Shown piece by piece: positions 56,767 through 64,000 of a stretch of 64,000 nt of DNA. A program made the translations under genes and the position numbers. The stretch is taken from assembly GCA_946478865.1 (NCBI GenBank), contig CAMLDO010000010.1:11015-75014 (forward strand), in the 5' to 3' direction. The number at the start of each line of letters is the position of its first letter. The stretch's first letter is position 1. The notes below the pieces were generated by a model that saw nothing but the letters and a program-made list of their open reading frames with translations, was not told the DNA's origin and searched no databases. The stretch comes from an uncultured Methylobacillus sp. (GTDB lineage Bacteria > Pseudomonadota > Gammaproteobacteria > Burkholderiales > Methylophilaceae).

Positions 56767-58595
56767 ACGTCGAAGGACTGCGGCGGCAATCCTTCGGCAT
56801 GCCGCAACCACATGGTGCGGTAGGCAGTTTCCAGGTGCCGCACGAATTGTGGCGTATCGAACAGCGGCGAGTGGGGTTGTTCGGCAGCAAGGCGTTCGTG
56901 CAGGGCCGCGAGTTGCGAGGGATCGGAGGCGAGTTTGATCGCGGTCTGCTCATACTCCTCGCTGCTGTGCGTGATCAGCTCCGGCAGGCCTGCGGCTTGC
57001 AGCAGGCTGGCCGCGACGCGCGATGCGAATGTGTCTCCAATGCAAGTCAGTACTGGAAGCCCGGCCCATAGTGCATCGCTGGCCGAGGTGTGCGCATTGT
57101 AGGGTGAGGTATCGAGAAACAGATCGGCGCAGCAGTGTCGCGCAAGATGTTCCGCCTGAGAGGCGCGCGGAGCGAAAATCAGGCGGTTGGGATCGATGCC
57201 GCGCGCTTCCGCTTCACGCCGCAGATTTGCCTTGGCCCATGTGTTGCATTCCAGCAGCCATAGCACGCTTTGCGGCGTTTCCGAAATAATTTTCATCCAA
57301 CTATCAAATAGTTGTGGCGTAATCTTGAATGTCTGGTTGAAGCAGCAGAATACTATTCCGCTGTCCGGCAGGCCGCAGTCAGCGCGGGTCGGCGGTTCTG
57401 CATCGGGCCGTGCGCGATTGTTCGCCTGGTAGGTATCCGGCAGATACACCAAGTGTTCGCTGTAGTGCGCTGCATCGTTTTCCGGGGTAACAGTGCGATC
57501 CGTGAGCAGATAGTCTGCGAAAGGAGCGCCCAGGGTACCGGGAAATCCCAGCCAGTTGACCTGGAGCGGCGCAGGGCGCAGCGCGAGAATCCCGGTGCGG
57601 CTGCTCTGCGTATAACCGGTGAGATCCACCAGGATGTCGATACGGTCGTCGAAAATCCGTTGCGCGGCTTGCTGCAGCGAAAGCGGGCGGATTTCGCGGA
57701 AATGATCGAATGCCTGTTCCCAGCGCTTGCGCTCGGCTGATTTGTCGTTAGGGCCGTAAGAGTAGCCGACGGTCTCGAAGCCTTGCCGATCGTGCAGTTC
57801 CACCAGTTCCGCGGCGAGCGAGGCCAGCGGATGCTGGCGGAAATCGGCTGCGAGATAGCCGATGCGCAGGCGCATATTGGCAGGGCGCGAACGAAAGGCA
57901 GCGAGACGCTCCGGCGGAGGCACTAGCCCCTTGAAACGATTCTCCGCCCAGCGTTCGCTGCATAGCCGCTGCTCGGCCGCAGTTGTGCCAGGTAACGATA
58001 GAAAGGCGAAGGGGGAAATCTGCGCGTGTGGCTCTTCTCGCACCAGTCTACGGATTTCCGCGATCTCGCTATCCCAATCCTGCCAGTCGCAGACGTGCTG
58101 CCGCTGGTGCATGAGATGCAGCCGGGCATGATGCAGATATGGGTTGAGGCGAAGCGCGGTGCGGTAGCAGGCAATGGCTTCATCAAGCTTGCCCAGCTCG
58201 CGCAACACATTGCCGAGGTTGTTGTGGCAATCCGCATCGTTCGGATCCAGCCGAAGCGCGGCCTGATAGCTGGTGGCAGCCTGCTGCGGCCGTCCCAGTT
58301 CGCGCAGCGCATTGCCCAGGTTGTAATGTGCCGCTGGCTGGTTGGGGTCGTTTTTCAATGAAGCCGAGAATTGGGCGGCGGCTTCTTCATAGCGTGTCAT
58401 CGCGGAATAGGCGTTGCCGAGTTGCAGCAGGATTTGCGGATGACCGGGTGCGAGTTTGAGCGCAGCTTTGAAGCTCTCCAGTGCCTTTTCCGGCTGGCCT
58501 TGCAGGTGCAGGTTGCCGAGTTCGTAGTGCAGGGCGGGGTTGCGCGGGTCTTGCCGGATGGCCTGCTGCAGCTGCTGGAGTTGTTGTGCTTGCAT
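56763..58595 (-). CDS. TPR protein with O-GlcNAc-transferase (SPINDLY-like, GT41) domain
   Basis: A 610-residue protein with about four TPR repeats (1-170; for example YEEAAAQFSASLKNDPNQPA) followed by a GT41 catalytic region (about 230-600), including RIGYLAADFRQHPLA, DILVDLTGYTQSSRTGIL, WLGFPGTLGAPFADYLLTD and LDTSPYNAHTSASDALWAGLP. Bacterial members glycosylate proteins; in some species the target is flagellin or an adhesin. The target is unknown here, though flagellum and type IV pilus genes are in the window. Confidence 0.87.
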   Translation of the reverse strand: MQAQQLQQLQQAIRQDPRNPALHYELGNLHLQGQPEKALESFKAALKLAPGHPQILLQLGNAYSAMTRYEEAAAQFSASLKNDPNQPAAHYNLGNALRELGRPQQAATSYQAALRLDPNDADCHNNLGNVLRELGKLDEAIACYRTALRLNPYLHHARLHLMHQRQHVCDWQDWDSEIAEIRRLVREEPHAQISPFAFLSLPGTTAAEQRLCSERWAENRFKGLVPPPERLAAFRSRPANMRLRIGYLAADFRQHPLASLAAELVELHDRQGFETVGYSYGPNDKSAERKRWEQAFDHFREIRPLSLQQAAQRIFDDRIDILVDLTGYTQSSRTGILALRPAPLQVNWLGFPGTLGAPFADYLLTDRTVTPENDAAHYSEHLVYLPDTYQANNRARPDAEPPTRADCGLPDSGIVFCCFNQTFKITPQLFDSWMKIISETPQSVLWLLECNTWAKANLRREAEARGIDPNRLIFAPRASQAEHLARHCCADLFLDTSPYNAHTSASDALWAGLPVLTCIGDTFASRVAASLLQAAGLPELITHSSEEYEQTAIKLASDPSQLAALHERLAAEQPHSPLFDTPQFVRHLETAYRTMWLRHAEGLPPQSFDV

Positions 58596-58606
58596 GGAGC
58601 CGGATT

Positions 58607-60565
58607 CTAACCCGAGATTCCCACGGCTGCTCCGACCAGACGCTTGAGTCCGCGTTCCCGCAGCAGAAAGCGATTCGGATCGAGTGCGCGGACCAAGGAG
58701 ATATCCATCGGCAGCGGTTCATGTTCGAGCATGGCGGCGATCAACTCAGCGCAGAGCGGCGCGGTCAGCAGACCCTTGGAGCCGTGGGCAACGTTCACGT
58801 ACAGACCTGCGAGCCAGGGCAATGCGTCAGGCGATTTGCGGCTGCCAATTTCGTAGCGCTCCGTGAGCACATGCGGATCCAGCAGCGGGCCCGCCATCGG
58901 CAAGTAATCGGGTGCCGCGCAACGCAGCGAGACGCGTCCCGCGAGATTTGCCGGATCGAGCTCGGCACCGCCAAGGCTGCTGTATAGCGCAGGCGAAAGC
59001 GCGCGCAGCATGCCGAGGTTCTGGGCGTGATCCTCGGCGCGCAATGCGACATCCGTTTCGCCGGGGGAGAACGAGGCCCCCACGCAGTGAGTTTCGTCGC
59101 GCGCCGGGCTGATGTAGCCTTCGGTACACACCACAGCCTTGAGCTGCCGGCTGGCTTCCGTCGCAGGCAATTGCGTAATTTGTCCGCGCACCGGTTCCAG
59201 CGGCAGATGCGCAGTTTGCGCGAAGCGCAGGCTGTCATTGGCGGTACAGATGATAACGATGGGAGCCTCGGCGATAATCCGGTCATGTTCGAGTACCTGC
59301 CAGCCGTGCTGCGTTTTCCTGAGTGTCAGCGGTTCGCACGAGAGGCGATGCTGGATGTTCGGGTGATCTGCCAAAGCGCGGCATAAGGCGGGCGGGTGTA
59401 TCCAGGCTCCATGCGCGAACCAGAGCCCGCCGTGCGGCATGTTTACGCCGGCCAGTTTGCTCGCTTCGGCAGCGTCTACTGCACGCACCAGCTCCACCGG
59501 CAGGGCGCGCATCGCAACCTCTTCGCAGCGCTTGGCTTCTCGGGCGTTGAACCCTTGCTGCAGCAAGCCGCAGTTGTCCCAGTCGCGGCCTTTTTCCAGC
59601 AGCGCCTCCGCAAGGCGCAGGGTATGCAGAAAGCCATCGAGTGCGACCCGGCTGAGCGGAATGTCATGCCCGGATAGGCGCGGATAAAGTACGCCTTGTG
59701 CGTTGCCGGAGGCCTCTTGCGCCAGGGCTGCATGGCGTTCGATCAGCGTAACCTGCCAGCCGCGCGTGGCAAGCGCATGAGCGGAAGAGGCGCCTGCAAG
59801 GCCGCCCCCAATAATCACAGCTTGTCTTTCCAGAACCGTTTTCGTGTTCGGTCGTCCTGCAAATTCTCCCCGCAGCATCTCGCGCTTGCTGCCGTGACCG
59901 GGCACTTTTTCCATCGCGAATCCTGCTTCCTGCAAGCCCCGGCGTACGAATCCGGCACTGGTGAAAGTGGCCAGGGTGCAGCAGGGGGCTGCGAGGCGGG
60001 CGAGGTGGTGGAAAATTTCCTGTTGCCACATCTCCGGATTCTTTGCCGGGGAGAACCCGTCGAGAAACCATGCATCCACCGAGGCGGCCAGTTGCGGCAG
60101 CGTTTCGCGCGCATCGCCGACCAGCAACGTCAGCGTGACGCGCCCGCCGTCGAAGACCAGCTGTTGCCAGCCGGGCACGATACGCTGGTATTGGGCCACC
60201 AGCAGCCGGCTCAACTCCACCAGTTCCGGCCACATTGCCAATGCGCGTTGCAACTCGTCGCGCGACAGCGGAAATTTTTCCGTGCTGACGAAATGGAGCC
60301 TGGCATGCGCCGGCGCTGTTTCGCGCCACAATTGCCAGGCGCAAAGAAAATTGAGCCCGGTGCCGAAGCCGGTTTCGGCAATGGTAAAAAGAGGGCTGCC
60401 AAGCGATTGCCAGCGCTCCTGCAAACGATTGTTATGCAAGAAGACATGGCGCGTTTCGGCAATGCCGGATTCGCGGGAGAAATAGACATCGCCGTACAGC
60501 GTGGAGATGGGCTGCCCGTCCTGCCAGTCCAGCACGTGCTGAGGTCCGGATTGTGTTTGGTTCAT
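58607..60565 (-). CDS. mnmC: Bifunctional tRNA wobble-uridine modification enzyme MnmC
   Basis: Completes mnm5(s2)U34 in tRNAs. From ATG 60563-60565 it has 652 residues: an N-terminal SAM methyltransferase half (MnmD; about 1-240, with FTIAETGFGTGLNFL and WFLDGFSPAKNPEMW), then an FAD oxidase half (from about 248, IIGGGLAGASSAHAL) that removes the carboxymethyl group. The final GSKGLLTAPLCAEL segment is typical. The tRNA-Glu genes at the right edge encode a substrate class of this enzyme. A longer upstream reading runs through the divergent methyltransferase and is rejected. Confidence 0.95.
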   Translation of the reverse strand: MNQTQSGPQHVLDWQDGQPISTLYGDVYFSRESGIAETRHVFLHNNRLQERWQSLGSPLFTIAETGFGTGLNFLCAWQLWRETAPAHARLHFVSTEKFPLSRDELQRALAMWPELVELSRLLVAQYQRIVPGWQQLVFDGGRVTLTLLVGDARETLPQLAASVDAWFLDGFSPAKNPEMWQQEIFHHLARLAAPCCTLATFTSAGFVRRGLQEAGFAMEKVPGHGSKREMLRGEFAGRPNTKTVLERQAVIIGGGLAGASSAHALATRGWQVTLIERHAALAQEASGNAQGVLYPRLSGHDIPLSRVALDGFLHTLRLAEALLEKGRDWDNCGLLQQGFNAREAKRCEEVAMRALPVELVRAVDAAEASKLAGVNMPHGGLWFAHGAWIHPPALCRALADHPNIQHRLSCEPLTLRKTQHGWQVLEHDRIIAEAPIVIICTANDSLRFAQTAHLPLEPVRGQITQLPATEASRQLKAVVCTEGYISPARDETHCVGASFSPGETDVALRAEDHAQNLGMLRALSPALYSSLGGAELDPANLAGRVSLRCAAPDYLPMAGPLLDPHVLTERYEIGSRKSPDALPWLAGLYVNVAHGSKGLLTAPLCAELIAAMLEHEPLPMDISLVRALDPNRFLLRERGLKRLVGAAVGISG

Positions 60566-60589
60566 GGTTAGGGCATATTTTCGCACGAT

Positions 60590-61129
60590 ATGCATACCCT
60601 CCACGAATCGCCATCTTCCTGGCTGACCCGTCATGCGCCGCTGATTCGCCGGCAAGGACTGGTGCTCGATCTCGCCTGCGGTAGCGGGCGCAACACGTGC
60701 TGGCTCGCGGAGCAGGGCTGGCAAGTGCAAGCCGTCGATCGCGACGAAGCCGCTATTGCAGGGCTGCAGAATATTCCGGGCGTGCAGGCTTTTGCTGCCG
60801 ATGTCGAAAATGGCCCATGGCCTTTCGCCGGGCAGCAGTTCGACGGCATCGTGGTATGCCGCTACCTGCACCGGCCGCTGCTACCCAAACTGGCGGAAGC
60901 GCTGGCTCCTGGCGGTGTCCTGATCTACGAAACCTTTATGCAAGGGCAGGAAAAATTCGGCCGGCCGCAAAATCCTGACTTTCTGCTGAGCCCTGATGAG
61001 CTTTACGAGACATACGGCAGGATATTGAGCGTCGTGGCGTTCGAGCAGGGGATCGCAGAAACTCCCAAGCCTGTGATGATTCAGCGTTTGTGTGCGGTAA
61101 GGGGCGAACCCGGCAGGATACTGCCTTGA
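60590..61129 (+). CDS. Class I SAM-dependent methyltransferase
   Basis: A 179-residue Rossmann methyltransferase resembling the TehB/UbiE-like group, with motif I DLACGSGRN (27-35), an acidic residue at the end of strand 2 (VDRDEA), and GGVLIYETFMQG in motif III. The substrate is unknown. It is divergent from mnmC across 24 bases and lacks a ribosome site. Confidence 0.8.
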   Translation: MHTLHESPSSWLTRHAPLIRRQGLVLDLACGSGRNTCWLAEQGWQVQAVDRDEAAIAGLQNIPGVQAFAADVENGPWPFAGQQFDGIVVCRYLHRPLLPKLAEALAPGGVLIYETFMQGQEKFGRPQNPDFLLSPDELYETYGRILSVVAFEQGIAETPKPVMIQRLCAVRGEPGRILP

Positions 61130-61147
61130 TGACTCAAGGAGCATGAA

Positions 61148-61600
61148 ATGCGAAAACGTACAAGAAAAGCAAAGGTCGGCAACGGAAACGTGTGGTTTTC
61201 ACGTTTTGCGAAATGGTCCGCCCGGCAGACGGCGCGGCCGCTCAGCTTTGTGCTGGCAACCGGGCTGATTCTGGGGTGGCTGCTGTCAGGATTTCTGTTC
61301 GATTTCAGCGATACATGGCAACTGGTCATCAATACGTCGACGACCATCATCACCTTTCTGATGGTGTTTGTGATTCAGAACACGCAGAATCGCGATACGG
61401 AAGCGATCCAGATCAAGCTGGACGAGTTGATCCGATCCACGCAAGGCGCGCACAATGCGCTGTTGGATCTGGAAGAGCTGGATGAAGAAATGCTGGATAA
61501 GTTCCGGGCGCAGTACGAAAAACTTGCCTCGAATTCTCGACGTGCAATCCATAACGGCGGTGTCGATATCGGAACGCCGGAAGTCAAAAATCTGGGATAA
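61148..61600 (+). CDS. Low-affinity iron permease family protein
   Basis: A 150-residue protein of the PF04120 family, named after fungal Fet4-type permease. It has a basic N-terminus, two membrane helices (about 33-55 and 61-77), and the conserved stretch STTIITFLMVFVIQNTQNRDTEAIQIKLDELI, followed by an acidic helix. Iron transport by bacterial members is not established. GGAG precedes the start. Confidence 0.85.
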   Translation: MRKRTRKAKVGNGNVWFSRFAKWSARQTARPLSFVLATGLILGWLLSGFLFDFSDTWQLVINTSTTIITFLMVFVIQNTQNRDTEAIQIKLDELIRSTQGAHNALLDLEELDEEMLDKFRAQYEKLASNSRRAIHNGGVDIGTPEVKNLG

Positions 61601-61612
61601 AAGAACCACAAG

Positions 61613-63394
61613 ATGAAGAATTTCTCCCTGGCCGCGATCACGCTGGCCGTCATGCTGCAGGCATGCAGCCAGCAACCGGTCGTTCATGGCGCCTCTTCTC
61701 AGGATTGGCCGAGCTATGGCCGCGACTACTCCAATAATCGCTTTTCGCCGCTGGCGCAGATCAACCGGGAAAACGTGTCGCAACTGGAACCGGCATGGAC
61801 GTATCGCAGCGGGGTGAAGGCGACATTCCAGGCGACTCCCATCGTGGTGAATGGCGTGATGTACGTCTCGCTGCCGTTCAACCACGTGGTCGCCCTCGAC
61901 GCAAGAACCGGCAAGGAGCTGTGGCGCTACGAACACAAGCGCCGCGCAGACTGGAAGATGTGTTGCGGGCCGGGCAATCGAGGCGTTGCCGTCAGCGGCG
62001 GCAAAGTGTACATCGGGACCGTGGACGCACGATTGATAGCGCTGGACGCAAAATCCGGCCGTGTTCTCTGGGATATCGATACCGTCAGCGAGGACGTGAG
62101 AACCGAGGGTACCGAAGCCTTGCATGCGGACGATCCGCTGAGCCGCGAGAAAGTGTCCGGCGGCACGGGGATCGGTATCGCCATGGCGCCAGTTGTCTAT
62201 GCAGGCAAGGTTATCGTGGGCATTACTGGCGTGGGCTATGGATTACATATCGATGCACCGCGTGAAGATGCTCCGCTGGGCGCCGTGATAGGCGTGGCCG
62301 GCCGTTATGGCCGTCCCGGTTTCCTGGCTGCGTTCGACGCGGAAACCGGCAAGCGCGTTTGGCAGTTCGACACGATTCCTGCGCAGGGATGGGAAGGGCG
62401 GTTCACCCCGACGACCCCGGACGGCATTTCGCTTAATCGCGATATCGCCCGCGAAAAAGCCACCTTGTCGGAGCATGCCGATGCCTGGCGCTACGGCGGC
62501 GGCTCTGCATGGACGACGCCTGCGATCGATGCCAAGCTGGGCTTGCTGTATTTCGGTACCGGCAACCCGTCGCCGCAGATGGACGATGTCTCTCGCCCGG
62601 GCGACAACCTCTATACCGTGTCTCTGGTAGCGCTGGATATCGCTATCGGCAAGCTGCGCTGGCATTATCAGCAGGTGCCGCACGATGTGTGGGGCTATGA
62701 TCTCGCGAGCCCGCCGGTGCTGTTCGACTTCAAGCGTGATGGCAAGACGATTCCCGCCGTGGGACACCCCAGCAAAACCGGCTGGTTCTATGTGCATGAT
62801 CGCGCTACCGGCGAGTTGCTGCTGAAATCAGAACCCTTCGTGCCGCAATCCAATCTTTTCGTGCATGCCACATCGCAGGGCACGCGTGTGCATCCCGGCG
62901 TTTTCGGCGGAGTGAACTGGTCGCCGAGCGCCGTGGACGAGTCGGGCCAGCAGGCATTCGTGGCGGCGATGCACATGCCGGTGCGTTATACGCTGCACGA
63001 AACGCCAGCGAGCGACGGCAAGCCGCTGATCCGCTATACCGTGTCCGAACCGATCAACGAGCCGACATGGGGGCTGCTGTCTTCCATTGACCTGGCGACT
63101 GGCAAAATAAGCTGGCAGCAGAAAACGCCGGAGCCGCTGGTGGGCGGCGTACTGGCTACTGCGGGCAAGGTGGTATTTACCGGCGAAGGCAACGGCAGCC
63201 TTAACGCCTACGACAGTCTTACCGGTGAGCGCTTGTGGCGCACGCAGGCCGAGGCAGGTGTAAATGCGCCTCCCATCACCTATGAGATCGACGGCGAGCA
63301 ATACGTGGCCGTAGCCGCCGGCGGAAACGCTATCTGGGGTTACAAACAGGGCGATTACGTGCTGGCCTTCAAACTCCACAAGGACAAGAAATGA
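61613..63394 (+). CDS. PQQ-dependent dehydrogenase, predicted lipoprotein
   Basis: An eight-bladed quinoprotein of 593 residues with a lipoprotein signal (LQAC, Cys18). Blades carry the W-docking pattern (GRVLWDID, GKRVWQFD). An adjacent Cys-Cys pair (117-118, in KMCCGPGNRG) resembles the vicinal disulfide over PQQ in alcohol dehydrogenases. In the active-site block HDVWGYD (357-363) the first of the two usual aspartates is a glycine. It should oxidise an alcohol or sugar in the periplasm, but the substrate is unknown, and no cytochrome or pqq genes are nearby. It overlaps the next gene by 4 bases. Confidence 0.87.
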   Translation: MKNFSLAAITLAVMLQACSQQPVVHGASSQDWPSYGRDYSNNRFSPLAQINRENVSQLEPAWTYRSGVKATFQATPIVVNGVMYVSLPFNHVVALDARTGKELWRYEHKRRADWKMCCGPGNRGVAVSGGKVYIGTVDARLIALDAKSGRVLWDIDTVSEDVRTEGTEALHADDPLSREKVSGGTGIGIAMAPVVYAGKVIVGITGVGYGLHIDAPREDAPLGAVIGVAGRYGRPGFLAAFDAETGKRVWQFDTIPAQGWEGRFTPTTPDGISLNRDIAREKATLSEHADAWRYGGGSAWTTPAIDAKLGLLYFGTGNPSPQMDDVSRPGDNLYTVSLVALDIAIGKLRWHYQQVPHDVWGYDLASPPVLFDFKRDGKTIPAVGHPSKTGWFYVHDRATGELLLKSEPFVPQSNLFVHATSQGTRVHPGVFGGVNWSPSAVDESGQQAFVAAMHMPVRYTLHETPASDGKPLIRYTVSEPINEPTWGLLSSIDLATGKISWQQKTPEPLVGGVLATAGKVVFTGEGNGSLNAYDSLTGERLWRTQAEAGVNAPPITYEIDGEQYVAVAAGGNAIWGYKQGDYVLAFKLHKDKK

Positions 63395-63777
63395 AAAGAC
63401 TGCTGATTGCACTTGCTCTCCCGCTATTGCTGGGTGTGAGCTATACGGCATCGGCAGCGGTGACCGGTAAGGAACTGCTCGATCGCTGCACCGCTTCGGA
63501 AAAATCCCTGGACGGCAAGGAGAAGCTGTCCGGCGAAGAAGCGCTCGATGCAATGTGGTGTATGGGCTACATGTCCGGCCTGCTGGACGGCTTCAGCGTC
63601 AGCGATTACAAGGTGGGCAACGCCAAGGTGATGTGTGTTCCTGATGAGGGGCTGACGCGCACGCAGGCACTGCGTATCGTCAATAAGTGGTTCCGCGAGC
63701 ATCCGGATGCGCTACCCAAGAGCGGCCGCCGTGGGGCTTTGCTGGCGCTAGCGAGCGCCTATCCGTGCAAGCCTTGA
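63391..63777 (+). CDS. Secreted Rap1a/Tai-like small protein
   Basis: A 128-residue exported protein. After the signal peptide (cleaved near ASA-AV, 21-23), four cysteines and the patterns AMWCMGYMSGLLDGF and ALLALASAYPCKP match the Rap1a immunity-protein fold. No toxin partner or type VI genes are adjacent, so an immunity role is doubtful. It overlaps the PQQ dehydrogenase gene (ATGA) and may serve it. Confidence 0.7.
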   Translation: MKRLLIALALPLLLGVSYTASAAVTGKELLDRCTASEKSLDGKEKLSGEEALDAMWCMGYMSGLLDGFSVSDYKVGNAKVMCVPDEGLTRTQALRIVNKWFREHPDALPKSGRRGALLALASAYPCKP

Positions 63778-63803
63778 TGCAAAAAGCGGAAGGGTGAAAT
63801 AGA

Positions 63804-63830
63804 AAAAGCCGATTCGATGAATCGGCTTTT
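63804..63830. terminator. Bidirectional terminator
   Basis: An 11-bp stem AAAAGCCGATT/AATCGGCTTTT surrounds the loop CGATG. It ends the plus-strand PQQ operon 27 bases past its last stop and, seven bases beyond the tRNA 3' end, also serves the minus-strand tRNA-Glu transcript. Confidence 0.88.
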
Positions 63831-63836
63831 CGTGTC

Positions 63837-63912
63837 TGGCGTCCCCACGGGGATTCGAACCCCGGTACTTACCGTGAAAGGGTAATGTCCTAGGCCTCTA
63901 GACGATGGGGAC
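63837..63912 (-). tRNA. tRNA-Glu (anticodon UUC)
   Basis: A 76-base tRNA including an encoded CCA (63837-63839 as TGG on the plus strand). On the minus strand the acceptor is GTCCCCA pairing with TGGGGAC, the anticodon loop CTTTCAC gives TTC, and the T-arm is CCGGGGTTCGAATCCCCG-like. It is a complete cloverleaf. Confidence 0.97.
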
Positions 63913-63945
63913 TGAGGCAGTTACTACAGAAATCGGTCGGTGGCT

Positions 63946-64000
63946 TGGCGTCCCCACGGGGATTCGAACCCCGGTACTTACCGTGAAAGGGTAATGTCCT
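63946..64000 (-). tRNA. Second tRNA-Glu (UUC), cut by the window edge
   Basis: The 3' 55 bases of a tRNA identical over all visible positions to the one at 63837-63912, with CCA encoded. A 33-base spacer (63913-63945) separates the two. The 5' end lies outside the window. Confidence 0.93.

Noticed and set aside
63391..63777. Type VI secretion immunity gene
   Set aside because: Although the fold resembles Rap1a/Tai, no effector or secretion gene is nearby and the gene is fused by overlap to a PQQ dehydrogenase gene.
1..64000. CRISPR arrays, insertion sequences, integrases
   Set aside because: I looked for regularly spaced repeats, transposase motifs and paired terminal repeats and saw none.

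Overview
The window is a gene-dense bacterial chromosome segment with no gene-free stretch above 300 bases. The gene set points to a Gram-negative, flagellated betaproteobacterium, plausibly of the Nitrosomonadales/Gallionellaceae type. The evidence is the rpsF-priB-rpsR-rplI operon, the rpsB-to-rnhB envelope super-operon, HpnCDE squalene genes, an MTIP-type phosphorylase, MotAB and PilU. The taxon is an inference; no rRNA is present. I see no IS element, prophage, integrase or CRISPR array.

Region by region. 1-5.7 kb: a partial gene, glycogen synthase (glgA, -), then gnd, zwf, crcB and a DUF190 gene (+), meeting a SPOR-domain gene (-). 5.8-12.9 kb: rpsF-priB-rpsR-rplI with a terminator, a chemoreceptor, then dnaB-alr-radA. 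12.9-17.6 kb (-): hpnC-hpnD-hpnE, a small four-helix membrane protein, an SDR with a substituted active site, and a secreted protein of unknown function. 17.7-21.3 kb (+): mtnP, def, tRNA-Ser(UGA), then a four-gene unit behind a near-consensus FliA (sigma-28) promoter: small ORF, DUF2802, FliK-like, FlhB-C-like. 21.3-24.7 kb (-): map-glnD.

24.8-38.95 kb (+): rpsB-tsf-pyrH-frr-uppS-cdsA-dxr-rseP-bamA-skp-lpxD-fabZ-lpxA-lpxB-rnhB, linking translation, isoprenoid and phospholipid precursors, outer-membrane assembly and lipid A. 38.9-40.8 kb (-): motA-motB; motB overlaps the end of rnhB by 91 bp, and both proteins have alanine-rich tails there. 41.0-46.5 kb (+): a GYF/pentapeptide membrane protein, ppsA, pldA and miaA.

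46.5-56.8 kb is the most interesting part, a signalling neighbourhood. It holds an HTH-PAS-class III cyclase with its own promoter and an inverted-repeat operator. Next is an orphan PotD-like periplasmic binding protein coupled to a membrane diguanylate cyclase, an arrangement reminiscent of Vibrio NspS-MbaA. After dapC and an EamA transporter come the twitching ATPase PilU and an EAL-CBS-GGDEF protein behind a perfect sigma-54 promoter. 56.8-64 kb: a TPR/O-GlcNAc-transferase-like protein, mnmC, a small methyltransferase, a low-affinity-iron-permease-family protein, a PQQ dehydrogenase lipoprotein, a Rap1a-like protein, a bidirectional terminator, and two tandem identical tRNA-Glu genes, the second cut by the window edge.
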